From the NCBI RefSeq assembly GCF_013114595.1, contig NZ_VTXE01000011.1:78751-142750 (forward strand): DNA of 64,000 bases, given 5' to 3'. Positions within the stretch are counted from its first letter, which is position 1. Each line of letters begins with the position of its first letter. Positions 28,717 to 38,341 of this stretch are shown here, one piece after another. The notes beneath the pieces are model-generated. The model saw nothing but the letters and a program-made list of their open reading frames with translations, was not told the DNA's origin and ran no database searches. Source of the DNA: Vibrio sp. 99-8-1 (lineage in GTDB: Bacteria > Pseudomonadota > Gammaproteobacteria > Enterobacterales > Vibrionaceae). Made by a program: the position numbers and the translations under genes.

Positions 28717-31569
28717 ATGAGAAAATTATGCCTTGGCGTGTTAACTCTCGTGGCTTTGTATGGCTGTTCTCAAACAGCGCCAAGTGGTGGTGATGTTCAA
28801 CTCCCTGAGGGGGTAACCTTCATTGAACAGATGGAAGCCAAACAAGGCCAAATCTCGATCCCATACTCCAAGTATCAATTGGACAATGGATTAACTTTAA
28901 TTCTATCGCCAGATAAATCCGATCCTCTTGTGCATGTTGATGTTACTTATCATGTCGGTTCAGCTCGTGAAGAGATAGGCCGTTCAGGCTTTGCGCATTT
29001 CTTTGAACATATGATGTTTCAAGGCTCCGAGAATGTTGGCGATCAAGAGCATTTCAGAATCATAACGGAAGCAGGTGGTACCTTAAATGGTACAACGAAC
29101 AGAGACCGGACTAATTACTTTGAAACCTTGCCTTCTAATCAGTTAGAAAAAGCCTTGTGGTTAGAATCTGATCGTATGGGCTTTTTGATTGATGCGGTAT
29201 CACAACGGAAATTTGAAATTCAGAGAGATACGGTCAAAAACGAACGCGCACAAAACTACGATAATCGTCCTTATGGGTTAATGTGGGAACGTATGGGAGA
29301 AGCTCTGTACCCTGAAGGTCATCCATACTCTTGGCAAACCATAGGTTATGTAGAAGATCTGGATCGAGTGGATGTTAATGACTTGAAAGCCTTCTTCTTA
29401 CGTTGGTATGGGCCGAATAATGCCACGTTAACAATTGGTGGCGATATCGATATCCAGCAAACTTTGGATTGGGTAAATAAATACTTTGGCTCTATCCCTA
29501 GCGGACCGGAAGTAGAAAACGCCAAGAAAATGCCAGCAACATTAGCGGAAAGCAAGTTCATCACTTTAGAGGACCGGATCAAGCAGCCTATGGTGATGAT
29601 TGCTTGGCCGACGACCTACCGAGGTGAAGAAAATCAAGAAACGTTAGACACGCTTGCGTCTATTCTGGGTGATGGAAAAAACAGTATTCTTTATCAAAAA
29701 TTGGTGAAGAGCGAAATAGCCATTGATGCAGGGGCATTTCAAGATTGTGCTGAGTTAGCGTGTAATTTTTATGTCTATGCCATGGGTAATTCTGGAGAAA
29801 AAGGCGATTTAACTATTATTAATGAAGAGCTAATGAAAGCTCTCGATGAGTTTAAGCGTCAAGGCGTCTCTCAAGCGCAATTGGATCAAATAATCGGCCG
29901 TGCTGAAGCAAACGCCGTATTCTCTTTAGAGAGTGTACGTGGCAAGGTTTCTAAGCTAGCGTCCAACCAAACGTACTACAATCAACCGGATCGTATTCAA
30001 TATCAACTTGATCGACTTAAAGCCGTAACACCTTCGGCCATCATGAAGGCTTATGATGATTTTATCGACCAAAAAAATAACGTAACACTGAGTGTGGTGC
30101 CTAAAGGTCAATTGGAATTGGCGGTACAGGAAGCTACATTTGTTACTCCGAAGAGGGCATTGCCCGACTATCAACCGATTGATCAAGCAGAGTTAAGGTA
30201 TGTTAAAGCGGAAGACAATTTTGATCGCTCGGTTATGCCAGCAGTTACGGGTGCCGCATTAGGCAAAATGCCATCGCTATACCGATTACATCTTGATAAT
30301 GGGATAGAAGTGCTAGGGACAGTGACTTCAGAGACGCCTACCGTTCTCATTGATATTCAATTACCAGCGGGAAGCCGTTATGTCTCCCCGGGAAAAGAAG
30401 GGTTAGCCAATTTAACGGCAGAACTTATTCAGGAAGGTACAACTGAGCGTAGTGTCGAACAGATTCAAGCTGAGCTTGATACGTTAGGCAGCAGCATTAG
30501 TTTTGCGGCAGGGAACTACACAACCACCATTACCATCTCAGCCTTAGAAGCTAAGTTACAGCCAACATTAAAGATTGTTGAAGAGATGCTATTTTCTCCT
30601 GCTTTTAAACAAGATGATTTCCAGCGCTTGAAAAAACAAGCATTAGAAGGCTTAGTGTATGAACATCAAAAGCCTTCATGGTTAGCCTCTCAAGCAACAA
30701 GGCAGGTGTTATTTGCGAACACGGTTTATGGGTACTCCAATGATGGCACGATTGATTCGATCTCATCATTAACCTTGCAAGATGTTAAAGATTTTTACGC
30801 CAGCAACTATACGCCGTTGGGAGCTCAAGTGGTGGTGGTTGGTGATATTTCTAAGCCATCACTGGCTAGAAAACTGACATTTCTTAACGACTGGCAAGGT
30901 GAAGATGCTCCGTTGTTAAGTCCTCAAGCGGTATCGCCATTAGAGAAACAGAATATCTATTTGGTGGACAAGCCGAATGCGCCACAAAGTATTATTCGAG
31001 TGGTTCGGCAAGGCTTGCCATACGATATGCTTGGTGAGCAATACCTAAGCCAGCTGGCAAACTTTAATTTAGCAGGCAACTTCAATAGCCGAATAAATCA
31101 GAATTTACGAGAAGACAAAGGCTACACCTATGGTGCAAATGGCTATCATGTGGGGAATAAAGAAGTTGGTTTGATAGTATTTTCTGCTCAGGTTCGTCGT
31201 GATGTAACCGTTGAATCTATTAAAGAGTTTTTAAAAGAGATGCGTCACTATAGCCAAGATGGCACCACTGACGACGAGATGCAGTTTATGCGTCTCGCTA
31301 TTGGTCAGCAAGATGCATTGAAGTATGAAACTCCGGGTAAGAAAGCACAGCTGTTATCAAATATCCTGAATTACTCATTGGATGATGATTATATTGAACA
31401 ACGAAACGAGGTTTTGGATAACATTCAGAAAACACAAATCAATGAGGTAGCCAGTCGTTGGTTTGACCCGAGCGAGTATCAAATCATTGTTGTTGGTGAT
31501 GCGAAATCTCTTAAGGAGAAACTGGAAACATTGAATATCCCAATAATAGAACTTGAAATATCCAAGTAG
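28717..31569 (+). CDS. M16 family zinc metallopeptidase, lipoprotein
   Basis: The 950-residue product is a two-unit insulinase-type peptidase. Residues 1-17 form a lipoprotein signal (MRKLCLGVLTLVALYGC, lipid-attached C17), so it is probably anchored in the outer membrane facing the periplasm. The first unit has the inverted zinc motif H94-F-F-E97-H98 and the third ligand E176 (VKNERAQN). The second unit (from about residue 520) lacks HXXEH and keeps the R/Y pair region (NQNLREDKGYTYGANG) that helps bind substrate. ATG 28717 follows AAGGA. The substrate is unknown. V. cholerae has the same gene just before gshA, as I remember. Confidence 0.93.
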   Translation: MRKLCLGVLTLVALYGCSQTAPSGGDVQLPEGVTFIEQMEAKQGQISIPYSKYQLDNGLTLILSPDKSDPLVHVDVTYHVGSAREEIGRSGFAHFFEHMMFQGSENVGDQEHFRIITEAGGTLNGTTNRDRTNYFETLPSNQLEKALWLESDRMGFLIDAVSQRKFEIQRDTVKNERAQNYDNRPYGLMWERMGEALYPEGHPYSWQTIGYVEDLDRVDVNDLKAFFLRWYGPNNATLTIGGDIDIQQTLDWVNKYFGSIPSGPEVENAKKMPATLAESKFITLEDRIKQPMVMIAWPTTYRGEENQETLDTLASILGDGKNSILYQKLVKSEIAIDAGAFQDCAELACNFYVYAMGNSGEKGDLTIINEELMKALDEFKRQGVSQAQLDQIIGRAEANAVFSLESVRGKVSKLASNQTYYNQPDRIQYQLDRLKAVTPSAIMKAYDDFIDQKNNVTLSVVPKGQLELAVQEATFVTPKRALPDYQPIDQAELRYVKAEDNFDRSVMPAVTGAALGKMPSLYRLHLDNGIEVLGTVTSETPTVLIDIQLPAGSRYVSPGKEGLANLTAELIQEGTTERSVEQIQAELDTLGSSISFAAGNYTTTITISALEAKLQPTLKIVEEMLFSPAFKQDDFQRLKKQALEGLVYEHQKPSWLASQATRQVLFANTVYGYSNDGTIDSISSLTLQDVKDFYASNYTPLGAQVVVVGDISKPSLARKLTFLNDWQGEDAPLLSPQAVSPLEKQNIYLVDKPNAPQSIIRVVRQGLPYDMLGEQYLSQLANFNLAGNFNSRINQNLREDKGYTYGANGYHVGNKEVGLIVFSAQVRRDVTVESIKEFLKEMRHYSQDGTTDDEMQFMRLAIGQQDALKYETPGKKAQLLSNILNYSLDDDYIEQRNEVLDNIQKTQINEVASRWFDPSEYQIIVVGDAKSLKEKLETLNIPIIELEISK

Positions 31570-31580
31570 CAGACACATAT

Positions 31581-31608
31581 AAAAGGAGAGGTTCTGCCTC
31601 TCCTTTTT
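31581..31608 (+). terminator. rho-independent terminator after the M16 peptidase gene
   Basis: AAAAGGAGAGG (31581-31591), loop TTCTG, CCTCTCCTTTT, then more T. Confidence 0.92.
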
Positions 31609-31671
31609 TGCTTTCTTATGGGTAGAAAATTCTCATAAAAGGCGTAATCTAACTAAAATTACAATGTATAA

Positions 31672-33261
31672 GTGGCCTTCGTTTTGACAAATTTCACATC
31701 GAGACTCAAGAAAGTAGCGAACAATCCAAATAACTTCACTCAATTTGGTCGAGGTGTAGAACGTGAAACTTTACGTTATACCTTAGATGGCAAACTTGCT
31801 TCAACACCACATCCAGAGGGGCTTGGCTCTGCACTAACCAATAAATGGATTACAACGGATTTCTCAGAATTTTTGCTTGAGTTTATTACTCCGGTTTCAA
31901 ATGATGTGGATAAATTATTGGGTCAGTTGTCGGATATTCACCACTTTACTCAAACTCAATTAGGTGATGAGAAATTTTGGCCTCTTTCTATGCCTTGTTA
32001 TGTTGAGAACGAGGATGATATTGAGTTTGCTCAATATGGCAGCTCCAATGTGGGGAAAATGAAAACACTCTATCGTAAAGGTTTAAAAAACCGTTATGGT
32101 AGTTTGATGCAGGTTATTTCTGGCGTGCATTTCAATTTCTCTTTTCCTGAGTCTTTGTGGGATTCTCTTTATGGAGAACAGCAGCAAAAAGAGAGAGAAC
32201 AAACTAAGTCCGATGCCTATTTTAGTTTGATTCGAAATTACTATCACTTTGGCTGGTTAATTCCTTATTTGTTTGGTGCGTCACCAGCAATATGTTCATC
32301 ATTTTTGCAAGGGCGAAAAACCGACTTACCTTTTGAAAATATCGGCCATACTCAGTACTTACCTTATGCGACATCGTTACGTTTAAGTGATCTGGGGTAT
32401 ACAAATAGCGCACAAAGCGAACTGAAAATCGGCTATAACAATCTTAATGAGTATCTTGAAGGGTTAGATGCCGCCATACACACTCCTTCTGAAGAGTTTG
32501 CCAAAATTGGCATTAAAGTGGATGGCGAGTACCAGCAGCTAAACAGTAATGTACTGCAGATAGAAAATGAACTGTATGCTCCCATACGTGCTAAACGCGT
32601 CAGCCAATCTGGAGAGAAGCCTTCTGAGGCCTTAAAACGAGCGGGTGTTGAGTACATAGAAGTTCGTTCTCTGGATGTTAACCCATTTAGCCCTATAGGC
32701 ATTACCAAAGAGCAAATTCGGTTTTTAGATCTATTCTTAACATGGTGCTTGATTAAAGATGCCGATACGGTAGACAACAAGCAGCTATGTTGCTGGAAAG
32801 ACAATTGGAATACCGTTATTTTAGAGGGCAGAAAACCCGGCCTTATGCTGAAAGAGCTCAATAATGGTTGTGATGGTAAAATGTTGTCATTACATGACTA
32901 TACCAAGCAGATATTTAGTGATTTACAACTGATAGCAAAAGAGATGGATACTGCTATTGGGGGCAATAACTATCAGCAAACCTGTACAGAGTTGATGTCT
33001 TGGATAGATAATCCAGAACTCACTATCTCAGGACGCTTGTTAGAGAAGACAAAACAGTTTGGCGGAATTGACAAGGTAGGCTGTGCATTTGGTGCTGAGT
33101 ATAGAGAAGAGCACTTGGCGCACGATTACACTGTTTATAGCCGACAAGCGATGGAGAGTGAAGCGGAGTCATCAATTGCGGCTCAAAAAGAGATTGAGCA
33201 AAACGACACACTAAGTTTTGATGAGTACCTTGCAGACTACTTTTCATATATAAAAAATTAA
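31672..33261 (+). CDS. gshA: glutamate--cysteine ligase GshA
   Basis: GshA joins glutamate and cysteine with ATP, the first and limiting step of glutathione synthesis. The 529-residue product is of the proteobacterial type (E. coli about 518): [11 protein letters not shown] and [18 protein letters not shown] at the N-terminus (metal and substrate binding), [14 protein letters not shown], and [19 protein letters not shown] further on. The start is uncertain: GTG 31672 is given, TTG 31684 ([10 protein letters not shown]) fits the family N-terminus just as well, and neither has a clear ribosome binding site. luxS follows 43 bases after the stop. Confidence 0.96.
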   Translation: MAFVLTNFTSRLKKVANNPNNFTQFGRGVERETLRYTLDGKLASTPHPEGLGSALTNKWITTDFSEFLLEFITPVSNDVDKLLGQLSDIHHFTQTQLGDEKFWPLSMPCYVENEDDIEFAQYGSSNVGKMKTLYRKGLKNRYGSLMQVISGVHFNFSFPESLWDSLYGEQQQKEREQTKSDAYFSLIRNYYHFGWLIPYLFGASPAICSSFLQGRKTDLPFENIGHTQYLPYATSLRLSDLGYTNSAQSELKIGYNNLNEYLEGLDAAIHTPSEEFAKIGIKVDGEYQQLNSNVLQIENELYAPIRAKRVSQSGEKPSEALKRAGVEYIEVRSLDVNPFSPIGITKEQIRFLDLFLTWCLIKDADTVDNKQLCCWKDNWNTVILEGRKPGLMLKELNNGCDGKMLSLHDYTKQIFSDLQLIAKEMDTAIGGNNYQQTCTELMSWIDNPELTISGRLLEKTKQFGGIDKVGCAFGAEYREEHLAHDYTVYSRQAMESEAESSIAAQKEIEQNDTLSFDEYLADYFSYIKN

Positions 33262-33263
33262 TC

Positions 33264-33286
33264 GCCTGAAAGAGAAGCTTTCAGGC
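33264..33286 (+). promoter_or_regulatory. perfect hairpin between gshA and luxS
   Basis: GCCTGAAAG (33264-33272), loop AGAAG, CTTTCAGGC (33278-33286). There is no T run, and the luxS ribosome binding site (TGGAGA) begins six bases further on. It may be a weak terminator for gshA or an mRNA element protecting or controlling luxS. Confidence 0.6.
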
Positions 33287-33304
33287 AATAATGGAGACAA
33301 ATTA

Positions 33305-33823
33305 ATGCCACTTTTAGACAGTTTTACCGTTGACCACACACGAATGAGTGCACCTGCTGTACGCGTAGCAAAAACTATGCAGACGCCAAAAGGCGATACA
33401 ATTACCGTTTTTGATTTAAGATTCTGCGTGCCAAATGAAGATATTCTTTCTGAGCGAGGAATTCATACATTAGAGCATCTATATGCTGGCTTTATGCGTT
33501 CGCACTTAAATGGTAGTGATGTGGAAATTATTGATATTTCGCCAATGGGATGCCGTACAGGCTTTTATATGAGCTTGATTGGGACACCTGCAGAAGACGT
33601 TGTTGCTAATGCATGGTTGGCGGCAATGAAGGATGTGTTGAAAGTAGAAAGTCAAAACAACATTCCTGAGTTAAATGAGTACCAGTGTGGCACTTACACG
33701 ATGCACTCGTTAGAAGACGCTAAAGCGATCTCTCAAGCCATCATTGATGCTGGTATCATGGTTAACAAAAATGATGAGTTGGCGTTACCAGAATCTATGC
33801 TACAAGAGTTGAAAGTAAACTAG
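33305..33823 (+). CDS. luxS: S-ribosylhomocysteine lyase LuxS
   Basis: LuxS splits S-ribosylhomocysteine into homocysteine and DPD, the precursor of autoinducer AI-2. The 172-residue product has the metal site H54-T-L-E-H58 and C128 (EYQCGTY), the catalytic Cys C83 (MGCRTGFYM) and E57. TGGAGA precedes the ATG. Position after gshA is the same as in V. cholerae and E. coli. Together with the LuxR-type regulator at 55.1 kb the window carries both the signal-making and the output end of Vibrio quorum sensing. Confidence 0.98.
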   Translation: MPLLDSFTVDHTRMSAPAVRVAKTMQTPKGDTITVFDLRFCVPNEDILSERGIHTLEHLYAGFMRSHLNGSDVEIIDISPMGCRTGFYMSLIGTPAEDVVANAWLAAMKDVLKVESQNNIPELNEYQCGTYTMHSLEDAKAISQAIIDAGIMVNKNDELALPESMLQELKVN

Positions 33824-33890
33824 TTAACCTCAACCCGGGATAAGAAAGTTAAAAAAATTATATTTAATAATAAGTTAAGTTTTAATTAGA

Positions 33891-33913
33891 TGCACTGCAC
33901 TGCACTGCACTGC
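33891..33913. repeat. short tandem repeat (TGCAC)4
   Basis: TGCAC repeated four times plus TGC, in the 147-base gap between luxS and the following terminator. It is not in a gene; slippage there would not change a protein. Confidence 0.85.
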
Positions 33914-33970
33914 TGAGCGACTTAAATTATTCCGACCTGAAGTTAGTTATTACTGTTGCTTGTTTATATG

Positions 33971-34009
33971 AAAAAAGAGTCAGCTTATCAAATAAGCTGA
34001 CTCTTTTTT
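33971..34009. terminator. bidirectional terminator between luxS and the convergent CorB-like gene
   Basis: AAAAAAGAGTCAGCTTAT (33971-33988), a three-base loop, ATAAGCTGACTCTTTTTT (33992-34009): a perfect 18-bp stem with A and T runs on both sides, suited to both convergent genes. Confidence 0.95.
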
Positions 34010-34044
34010 GTCTCTCGCGTATCCATTAATGGAAGCTAAAGTTT

Positions 34045-35310
34045 CTACTCTTGGATAGGAAAAACCTTCACTAAACTGATTTTGTTTTCTGTAAAGTCAA
34101 CAATTTCCATCTGATGCTGTTCAATCTCAATACTTAGTTTGCTTTCGGGAATATCTTCTAAGTACTCCAAGATCAGACCATTAAGCGTTCTTGGGCCATC
34201 GGTGGGTAAATCCCATTGTAAGCCCTTATTGATATCTCTTATGTTTGCACTGCCTTCAATAAGGAAGCTACCATCACTTTGAGGCGTAATCTCTTCAGAT
34301 AAACTCGGTGTAATAGACGTGGTGAACTCACCAACAATTTCTTCAAGAATATCCTCTAAGGTGATAAGGCCGATTATGTCTCCGTACTCATCAACAATCA
34401 GTCCAATTCGTTCTTTATTGCGCTGAAATTTTAATAATTGCACGTTCAGCGGTGTCGCTTCAGGAATAAAGTAAACCTCATCGGCGGCACGCAGTAGCGT
34501 CTCTTTAGTGAACTCATTTTTCTCTAGCATTAATCGATAAGACTCTCGCAGCCTTAACATCCCGACGACTTCATCTATCTGGTCACGATAGAGTACGATT
34601 TTGCCGTGAGGAGAGTGCGTGAGTTGGCGAACTATTGATTTCCAATCATCATTAATATCGATTCCCGTTATCTCATTTCTAGGCACCATAATGTCGTTAA
34701 CGGTGACATTCTCAAGGTCTAGAATTGAGATCAGCATATCTTGGTGTCGCCTAGGAATTAACCCTCCGGCTTCGTTTACCACCGTGCGCAGTTCATCTGA
34801 ACTTAATGGGTCCTCAGTTCCATGTGTTGCTTTAATACCGATAAGCCTTAACACCGTATTGGTAATGAGGTTCACTAGCAACACCAACGGTGCTAACAGT
34901 TTCATCAAAACATTAAGAACGATACTGCTGATAAAAGAGACACGCTCAGGATATAAAGCCGCCAATGTTTTTGGGGTGACTTCTGCAAAGACAAGTACAA
35001 CCAATGTGAGCAAGCCTGTCGCGATTGCAACCCCTAAATCTCCATAGAGACGCATACCTAAGATTGTCGCGATAGCGGATGCAAGAATATTGACTAGGTT
35101 GTTGCCAATTAGAATCAAACCGATTAATCGGTCTGGGCGACTTAAAAGTTTTTCAACCCTTTTGGCGCCTTTATGCCCTTGGCTGGAAAGGTGTTTTAAG
35201 CGATAGCGATTCAGTGACATCATTCCTGTCTCTGAACCGGAGAAATACCCTGAGATGACAATTAAACAGGCAAGAAGGGTAAACAAAACCCCCGTTGATA
35301 TGTCGTCCAA
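34045..35310 (-). CDS. yfjD: CorB/YfjD-type CNNM transporter-like protein
   Basis: The 421-residue product aligns along its whole length with E. coli YfjD. It has an N-terminal DUF21/CNNM membrane domain of about three to four helices (VISGYFSGSETGMMSLNRYR near the start, LIGNNLVNILASAIATI), a pair of CBS domains (IMVPRNEITGIDINDD; LIVDEYGDIIGLITLEDI) and a C-terminal CorC/HlyC domain. CNNM proteins are linked to magnesium (and other cation) efflux and resistance to cobalt. The start codon is TTG 35310, preceded by AAGGA; no better start exists in the frame. It lies 97 bases after ypjD and probably shares its transcript. Confidence 0.93.
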   Translation of the reverse strand: MDDISTGVLFTLLACLIVISGYFSGSETGMMSLNRYRLKHLSSQGHKGAKRVEKLLSRPDRLIGLILIGNNLVNILASAIATILGMRLYGDLGVAIATGLLTLVVLVFAEVTPKTLAALYPERVSFISSIVLNVLMKLLAPLVLLVNLITNTVLRLIGIKATHGTEDPLSSDELRTVVNEAGGLIPRRHQDMLISILDLENVTVNDIMVPRNEITGIDINDDWKSIVRQLTHSPHGKIVLYRDQIDEVVGMLRLRESYRLMLEKNEFTKETLLRAADEVYFIPEATPLNVQLLKFQRNKERIGLIVDEYGDIIGLITLEDILEEIVGEFTTSITPSLSEEITPQSDGSFLIEGSANIRDINKGLQWDLPTDGPRTLNGLILEYLEDIPESKLSIEIEQHQMEIVDFTENKISLVKVFPIQE

Positions 35311-35407
35311 TGTTTAGCAATCCTTTTTTATAGTTGCTCAATTAATGACCTAAAATGTTTGAGCTGTCAAATATGTTTTGTATAGCCAATGCGTATATTT
35401 CGCTGAG

Positions 35408-36205
35408 TTAGGATAAAATTATCTCTCTAACAAATCGGCTTCCAAAATAGGCTAAGGTCAAGAGTGAAGCTCCCGCTACTGCGTACCAAGTCACTTTGCG
35501 TCCACGCCATCCTTTTCGATAGTGACCCCAAAGTAATGTGGAATAAACAAACCAAGCAACCAATGACAGTATCGATTTATGAGCGGTGCCTCTTGCGAAC
35601 ATATCTTCAAGAAAAATAGAACCCGTAATCAGTGTTAGCGTCAGTAAACCCGTGCCGATAAGGATAATCTTAAATAGTTGGCGTTCTACCATCATTAAAG
35701 GCGGTAAATTGGGGTTGATCACCATCGCTTTCTTGGTTTTGAGTTTGTAATCCAACCAAGCTAACTGAAGTGCGTATAAAGCACCTATGGTCAACGTTGA
35801 ATAGGAGAAAAGAGCCAATGTTATATGTGTTAATAAACCAGGTCGGGTTTCTAAATGAGTGACGAAAGCACCGGGAAGAAATGTTGATGCTAATAAATTG
35901 ATAGCTGCAAAGCTGTACACCACCGGCAACAAAAACCAAAGGCGAGTCTTCAGCATGGCAATCGTCATGACCAAGGAGATAATAAAGCTGATAACGGAGG
36001 CCACATTCAATATGCTTAGATTCTGCCCAGTTGTATCTGCATGAATCAGATCATGAAGCAGCACAGCATGACAAACCAGAGCAAGAATCGCACTGGTGAA
36101 TACTGTTTTTGTCTTTATACCTGTTTGCTGTACCAAGCCGGGTACAACCATAGCAATAGCTAGAGAATATAAAATTGCGGCAACAATCGCGATTAAACTG
36201 TCCAT
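35408..36205 (-). CDS. ypjD: cytochrome c assembly-like inner-membrane protein YpjD
   Basis: The 265-residue product is a CcsA/CcmC-like membrane protein with about eight predicted helices; E. coli YpjD, with the same neighbours (ffh divergent, yfjD downstream), has 263 residues. Visible are AIAMVVPGL, HLETRPGLLTHITLALFSYSTLTIGALYAL and the C-terminal SILSLVAWFVYSTLLWGHYRKGWRGRK block. Conserved histidines could bind heme, but the function is not established. The 232 bases to ffh hold both divergent promoters. Confidence 0.9.
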   Translation of the reverse strand: MDSLIAIVAAILYSLAIAMVVPGLVQQTGIKTKTVFTSAILALVCHAVLLHDLIHADTTGQNLSILNVASVISFIISLVMTIAMLKTRLWFLLPVVYSFAAINLLASTFLPGAFVTHLETRPGLLTHITLALFSYSTLTIGALYALQLAWLDYKLKTKKAMVINPNLPPLMMVERQLFKIILIGTGLLTLTLITGSIFLEDMFARGTAHKSILSLVAWFVYSTLLWGHYRKGWRGRKVTWYAVAGASLLTLAYFGSRFVREIILS

Positions 36206-36369
36206 GCTTATTAGAATTTATCTCTGATTGATGAATATACACACTGATAACTTTGCATTATAACTTGGTTAGGGCGGATGAGCTATCCATCCTTTTACAA
36301 TTTTAACCTTAAACCGAAGTAAAAAACCGGATAAAGATCGTTATCAACGGCTTTTATTAAGGCTCTGTT

Positions 36370-36398
36370 TTGGAAGATCAACTGGCCTAATGTATACT
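36370..36398 (+). promoter_or_regulatory. ffh promoter
   Basis: TTGGAA (36370-36375), a 17-base spacer ending in TG, and TATACT (36393-36398), 40 bases before the ffh start. Confidence 0.7.
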
Positions 36399-36437
36399 GC
36401 CACTAATTAATCGCCCCTACCAAGCGAAGAGAAAAGC

Positions 36438-37823
36438 ATGTTTGAGAATTTAACGGATAGATTATCCAGTACATTAAAGAATATTAGTGGCAAAGGCCGA
36501 CTAACAGAAGACAACATCAAAGATACCTTGCGTGAAGTTCGCATGGCGTTACTGGAAGCGGATGTTGCGCTTCCTGTGGTTCGTGATTTTGTTAAGCGTG
36601 TTAAAGAGAGCGCTGTTGGTGTTGAAGTTTCCAAATCTCTTACTCCAGGTCAAGAGTTTGTAAAAATAGTTCAAAAAGAACTAGAAGCGGTGATGGGGGA
36701 GTCCAATGAGGCGCTCAACCTAGCAAGTCAGCCTCCTGCTGTTATCTTAATGGCGGGTTTACAAGGTGCAGGTAAAACCACCAGTGTGGGTAAACTATCC
36801 AAGCATCTTAAAGAAGTTGATAAGAAAAAAGTGCTGGTGGTGTCTGCCGATGTTTATCGCCCTGCTGCGATTAAACAGCTTGAAACATTAGCTGAAGATG
36901 TTGGTGTAGACTTTTTCGCCTCCTCGGTTGAACAGAAGCCAATTGATATTGCTAACGCAGCTATCGATCATGCCAAAAGAAAATTCTATGACGTATTAAT
37001 TGTCGATACCGCTGGTCGTCTGGCGATTGATGAAGCGATGATGAGTGAGATTCAAGACCTTCACTCTGCCATCACTCCTGTCGAAACACTGTTTGTTGTT
37101 GACGCAATGACAGGTCAAGATGCTGCTAATACCGCTAAAGCTTTTGGCGATGCTTTACCTTTGACTGGTGTCATCCTAACGAAAGTGGATGGTGATGCTC
37201 GCGGCGGTGCTGCTCTTTCTGTACGTCACATCACAGGAAAGCCTATCAAGTTCTTAGGTGTTGGTGAGAAAACAGATGCGCTAGAACCTTTCCACCCTGA
37301 TCGCGTCGCTTCTCGTATCTTAGGTATGGGAGACGTGCTCTCTTTAATCGAAGATTTAGAACGTAATGTTGATAAAGACAAAGCGGCTAAGTTAGCGAAA
37401 AAATTTAAAGAGAAAAAAGGTTTTGACCTTGAAGACTTCCGTGAGCAGTTGGGTCAGATGCAGAACATGGGCGGTATGATGGGAATGATGGATAAGTTGC
37501 CGGGTATGAGCAATTTACCAGCCCACGTTAAAGATAAAGTTGATGACTCTATGTTTAAACAACAAGAAGCCATTATCTCATCTATGACGATGAAAGAGCG
37601 TCGACGCCCTGATTTGATTAAAGGGTCACGTAAAAAACGTATCGCTGCCGGTTCCGGTACCCAAGTACAAGATGTTAACCGTCTACTAAAACAGTTTACC
37701 CAGATGCAGAAAATGATGAAGAAAATGCAAAAAGGTGGCATGAAAGGAATGATGCGTAACATGCAAGGAATGATGGGCGGCATGGGTGGTATGGGCGGAA
37801 TGGGTGGACCATTCGGCCGTTAA
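36438..37823 (+). CDS. ffh: signal recognition particle protein Ffh
   Basis: Ffh binds 4.5S RNA and signal peptides and delivers nascent membrane proteins to FtsY. The 461-residue product has an N domain (1-90), a GTPase G domain with GLQGAGKTTS, DTAGRLAIDE and LTKVDGDARGGAALS, and an M domain with RNA-binding (SRKKRIAAGSG) and a very Met/Gly-rich C-terminal stretch (KMMKKMQKGGMKGMMRNM). Length is close to the 453 residues of E. coli. An own promoter and terminator frame the gene. Confidence 0.98.
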   Translation: MFENLTDRLSSTLKNISGKGRLTEDNIKDTLREVRMALLEADVALPVVRDFVKRVKESAVGVEVSKSLTPGQEFVKIVQKELEAVMGESNEALNLASQPPAVILMAGLQGAGKTTSVGKLSKHLKEVDKKKVLVVSADVYRPAAIKQLETLAEDVGVDFFASSVEQKPIDIANAAIDHAKRKFYDVLIVDTAGRLAIDEAMMSEIQDLHSAITPVETLFVVDAMTGQDAANTAKAFGDALPLTGVILTKVDGDARGGAALSVRHITGKPIKFLGVGEKTDALEPFHPDRVASRILGMGDVLSLIEDLERNVDKDKAAKLAKKFKEKKGFDLEDFREQLGQMQNMGGMMGMMDKLPGMSNLPAHVKDKVDDSMFKQQEAIISSMTMKERRRPDLIKGSRKKRIAAGSGTQVQDVNRLLKQFTQMQKMMKKMQKGGMKGMMRNMQGMMGGMGGMGGMGGPFGR

Positions 37824-37859
37824 GATCAGCCAAGTTGTAGAGAAAAAAGACCATTTAAG

Positions 37860-37901
37860 TTGAGGTTTCCTTTTGTTAATAAAGAAAACCTCAATTTTTT
37901 T
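37860..37901 (+). terminator. rho-independent terminator after ffh
   Basis: TTGAGGTTT (37860-37868) pairs with AAACCTCAA (37886-37894) with extra internal CTTT/AAAG pairing, followed by seven T. Confidence 0.88.
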
Positions 37902-37936
37902 ATCAAGGGAAGTTAGCTGAGCTGAAGATAATTCCC

Positions 37937-37964
37937 TTGCAAAACCCTTGAATAAGAGTAAAAT
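37937..37964 (+). promoter_or_regulatory. promoter of the rpsP operon
   Basis: TTGCAA (37937-37942), a 16-base spacer and TAAAAT (37959-37964), followed by a GC-rich discriminator (TCCGGGGC) typical of growth-rate-controlled ribosomal promoters. Confidence 0.7.
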
Positions 37965-37989
37965 TCCGGGGCTTTAAATTGGCACGAGG

Positions 37990-38027
37990 CCCCAAGAAAT
38001 ATTTTCTCTGGGGTTTATTTTATTATT
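37990..38027 (+). promoter_or_regulatory. terminator-like hairpin in the rpsP leader
   Basis: CCCCA-AGAAA (37990-37999) pairs with TTTCT-C-TGGGG (38003-38013) in a 10-bp stem with a three-base loop and one bulge, followed by TTTATTTTATTATT. Placed between promoter and ribosome binding site, it has the form of an attenuator. Role not proven. Confidence 0.55.
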
Positions 38028-38047
38028 GAGAAAGCAAAGAGGACGAT

Positions 38048-38296
38048 ATGGTAACCATTCGTTTGGCACGTCACGGCGCTAAAAAGCGTCCATTTTATCA
38101 AATCGTAGTAGCAGATAGCCGCTATGCAGCTACTGGTCGCTACATTGAGAAAGTAGGTTTCTTTAACCCTACTGCTCGTGGTCAAGAAGAAGGTCTTCGT
38201 TTAGACCTAGACCGCGTTAACCATTGGGTTGGCGAAGGTGCTTCACTATCTGACCGTGTTGCAAAACTAGTAAAAGATGCTCAAAAAGCAGCTTAA
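38048..38296 (+). CDS. rpsP: 30S ribosomal protein S16
   Basis: S16 is an early-assembling 30S protein. The 82-residue product ([48 protein letters not shown]) is full length. AAAGAGGA lies before the ATG. First gene of rpsP-rimM-trmD-rplS, the standard gammaproteobacterial order. Confidence 0.99.
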   Translation: MVTIRLARHGAKKRPFYQIVVADSRYAATGRYIEKVGFFNPTARGQEEGLRLDLDRVNHWVGEGASLSDRVAKLVKDAQKAA

Positions 38297-38341
38297 TTAG
38301 TTAGTAACAAGAAGATTAAGTCGGTTTAAGGAAACGAAGTA

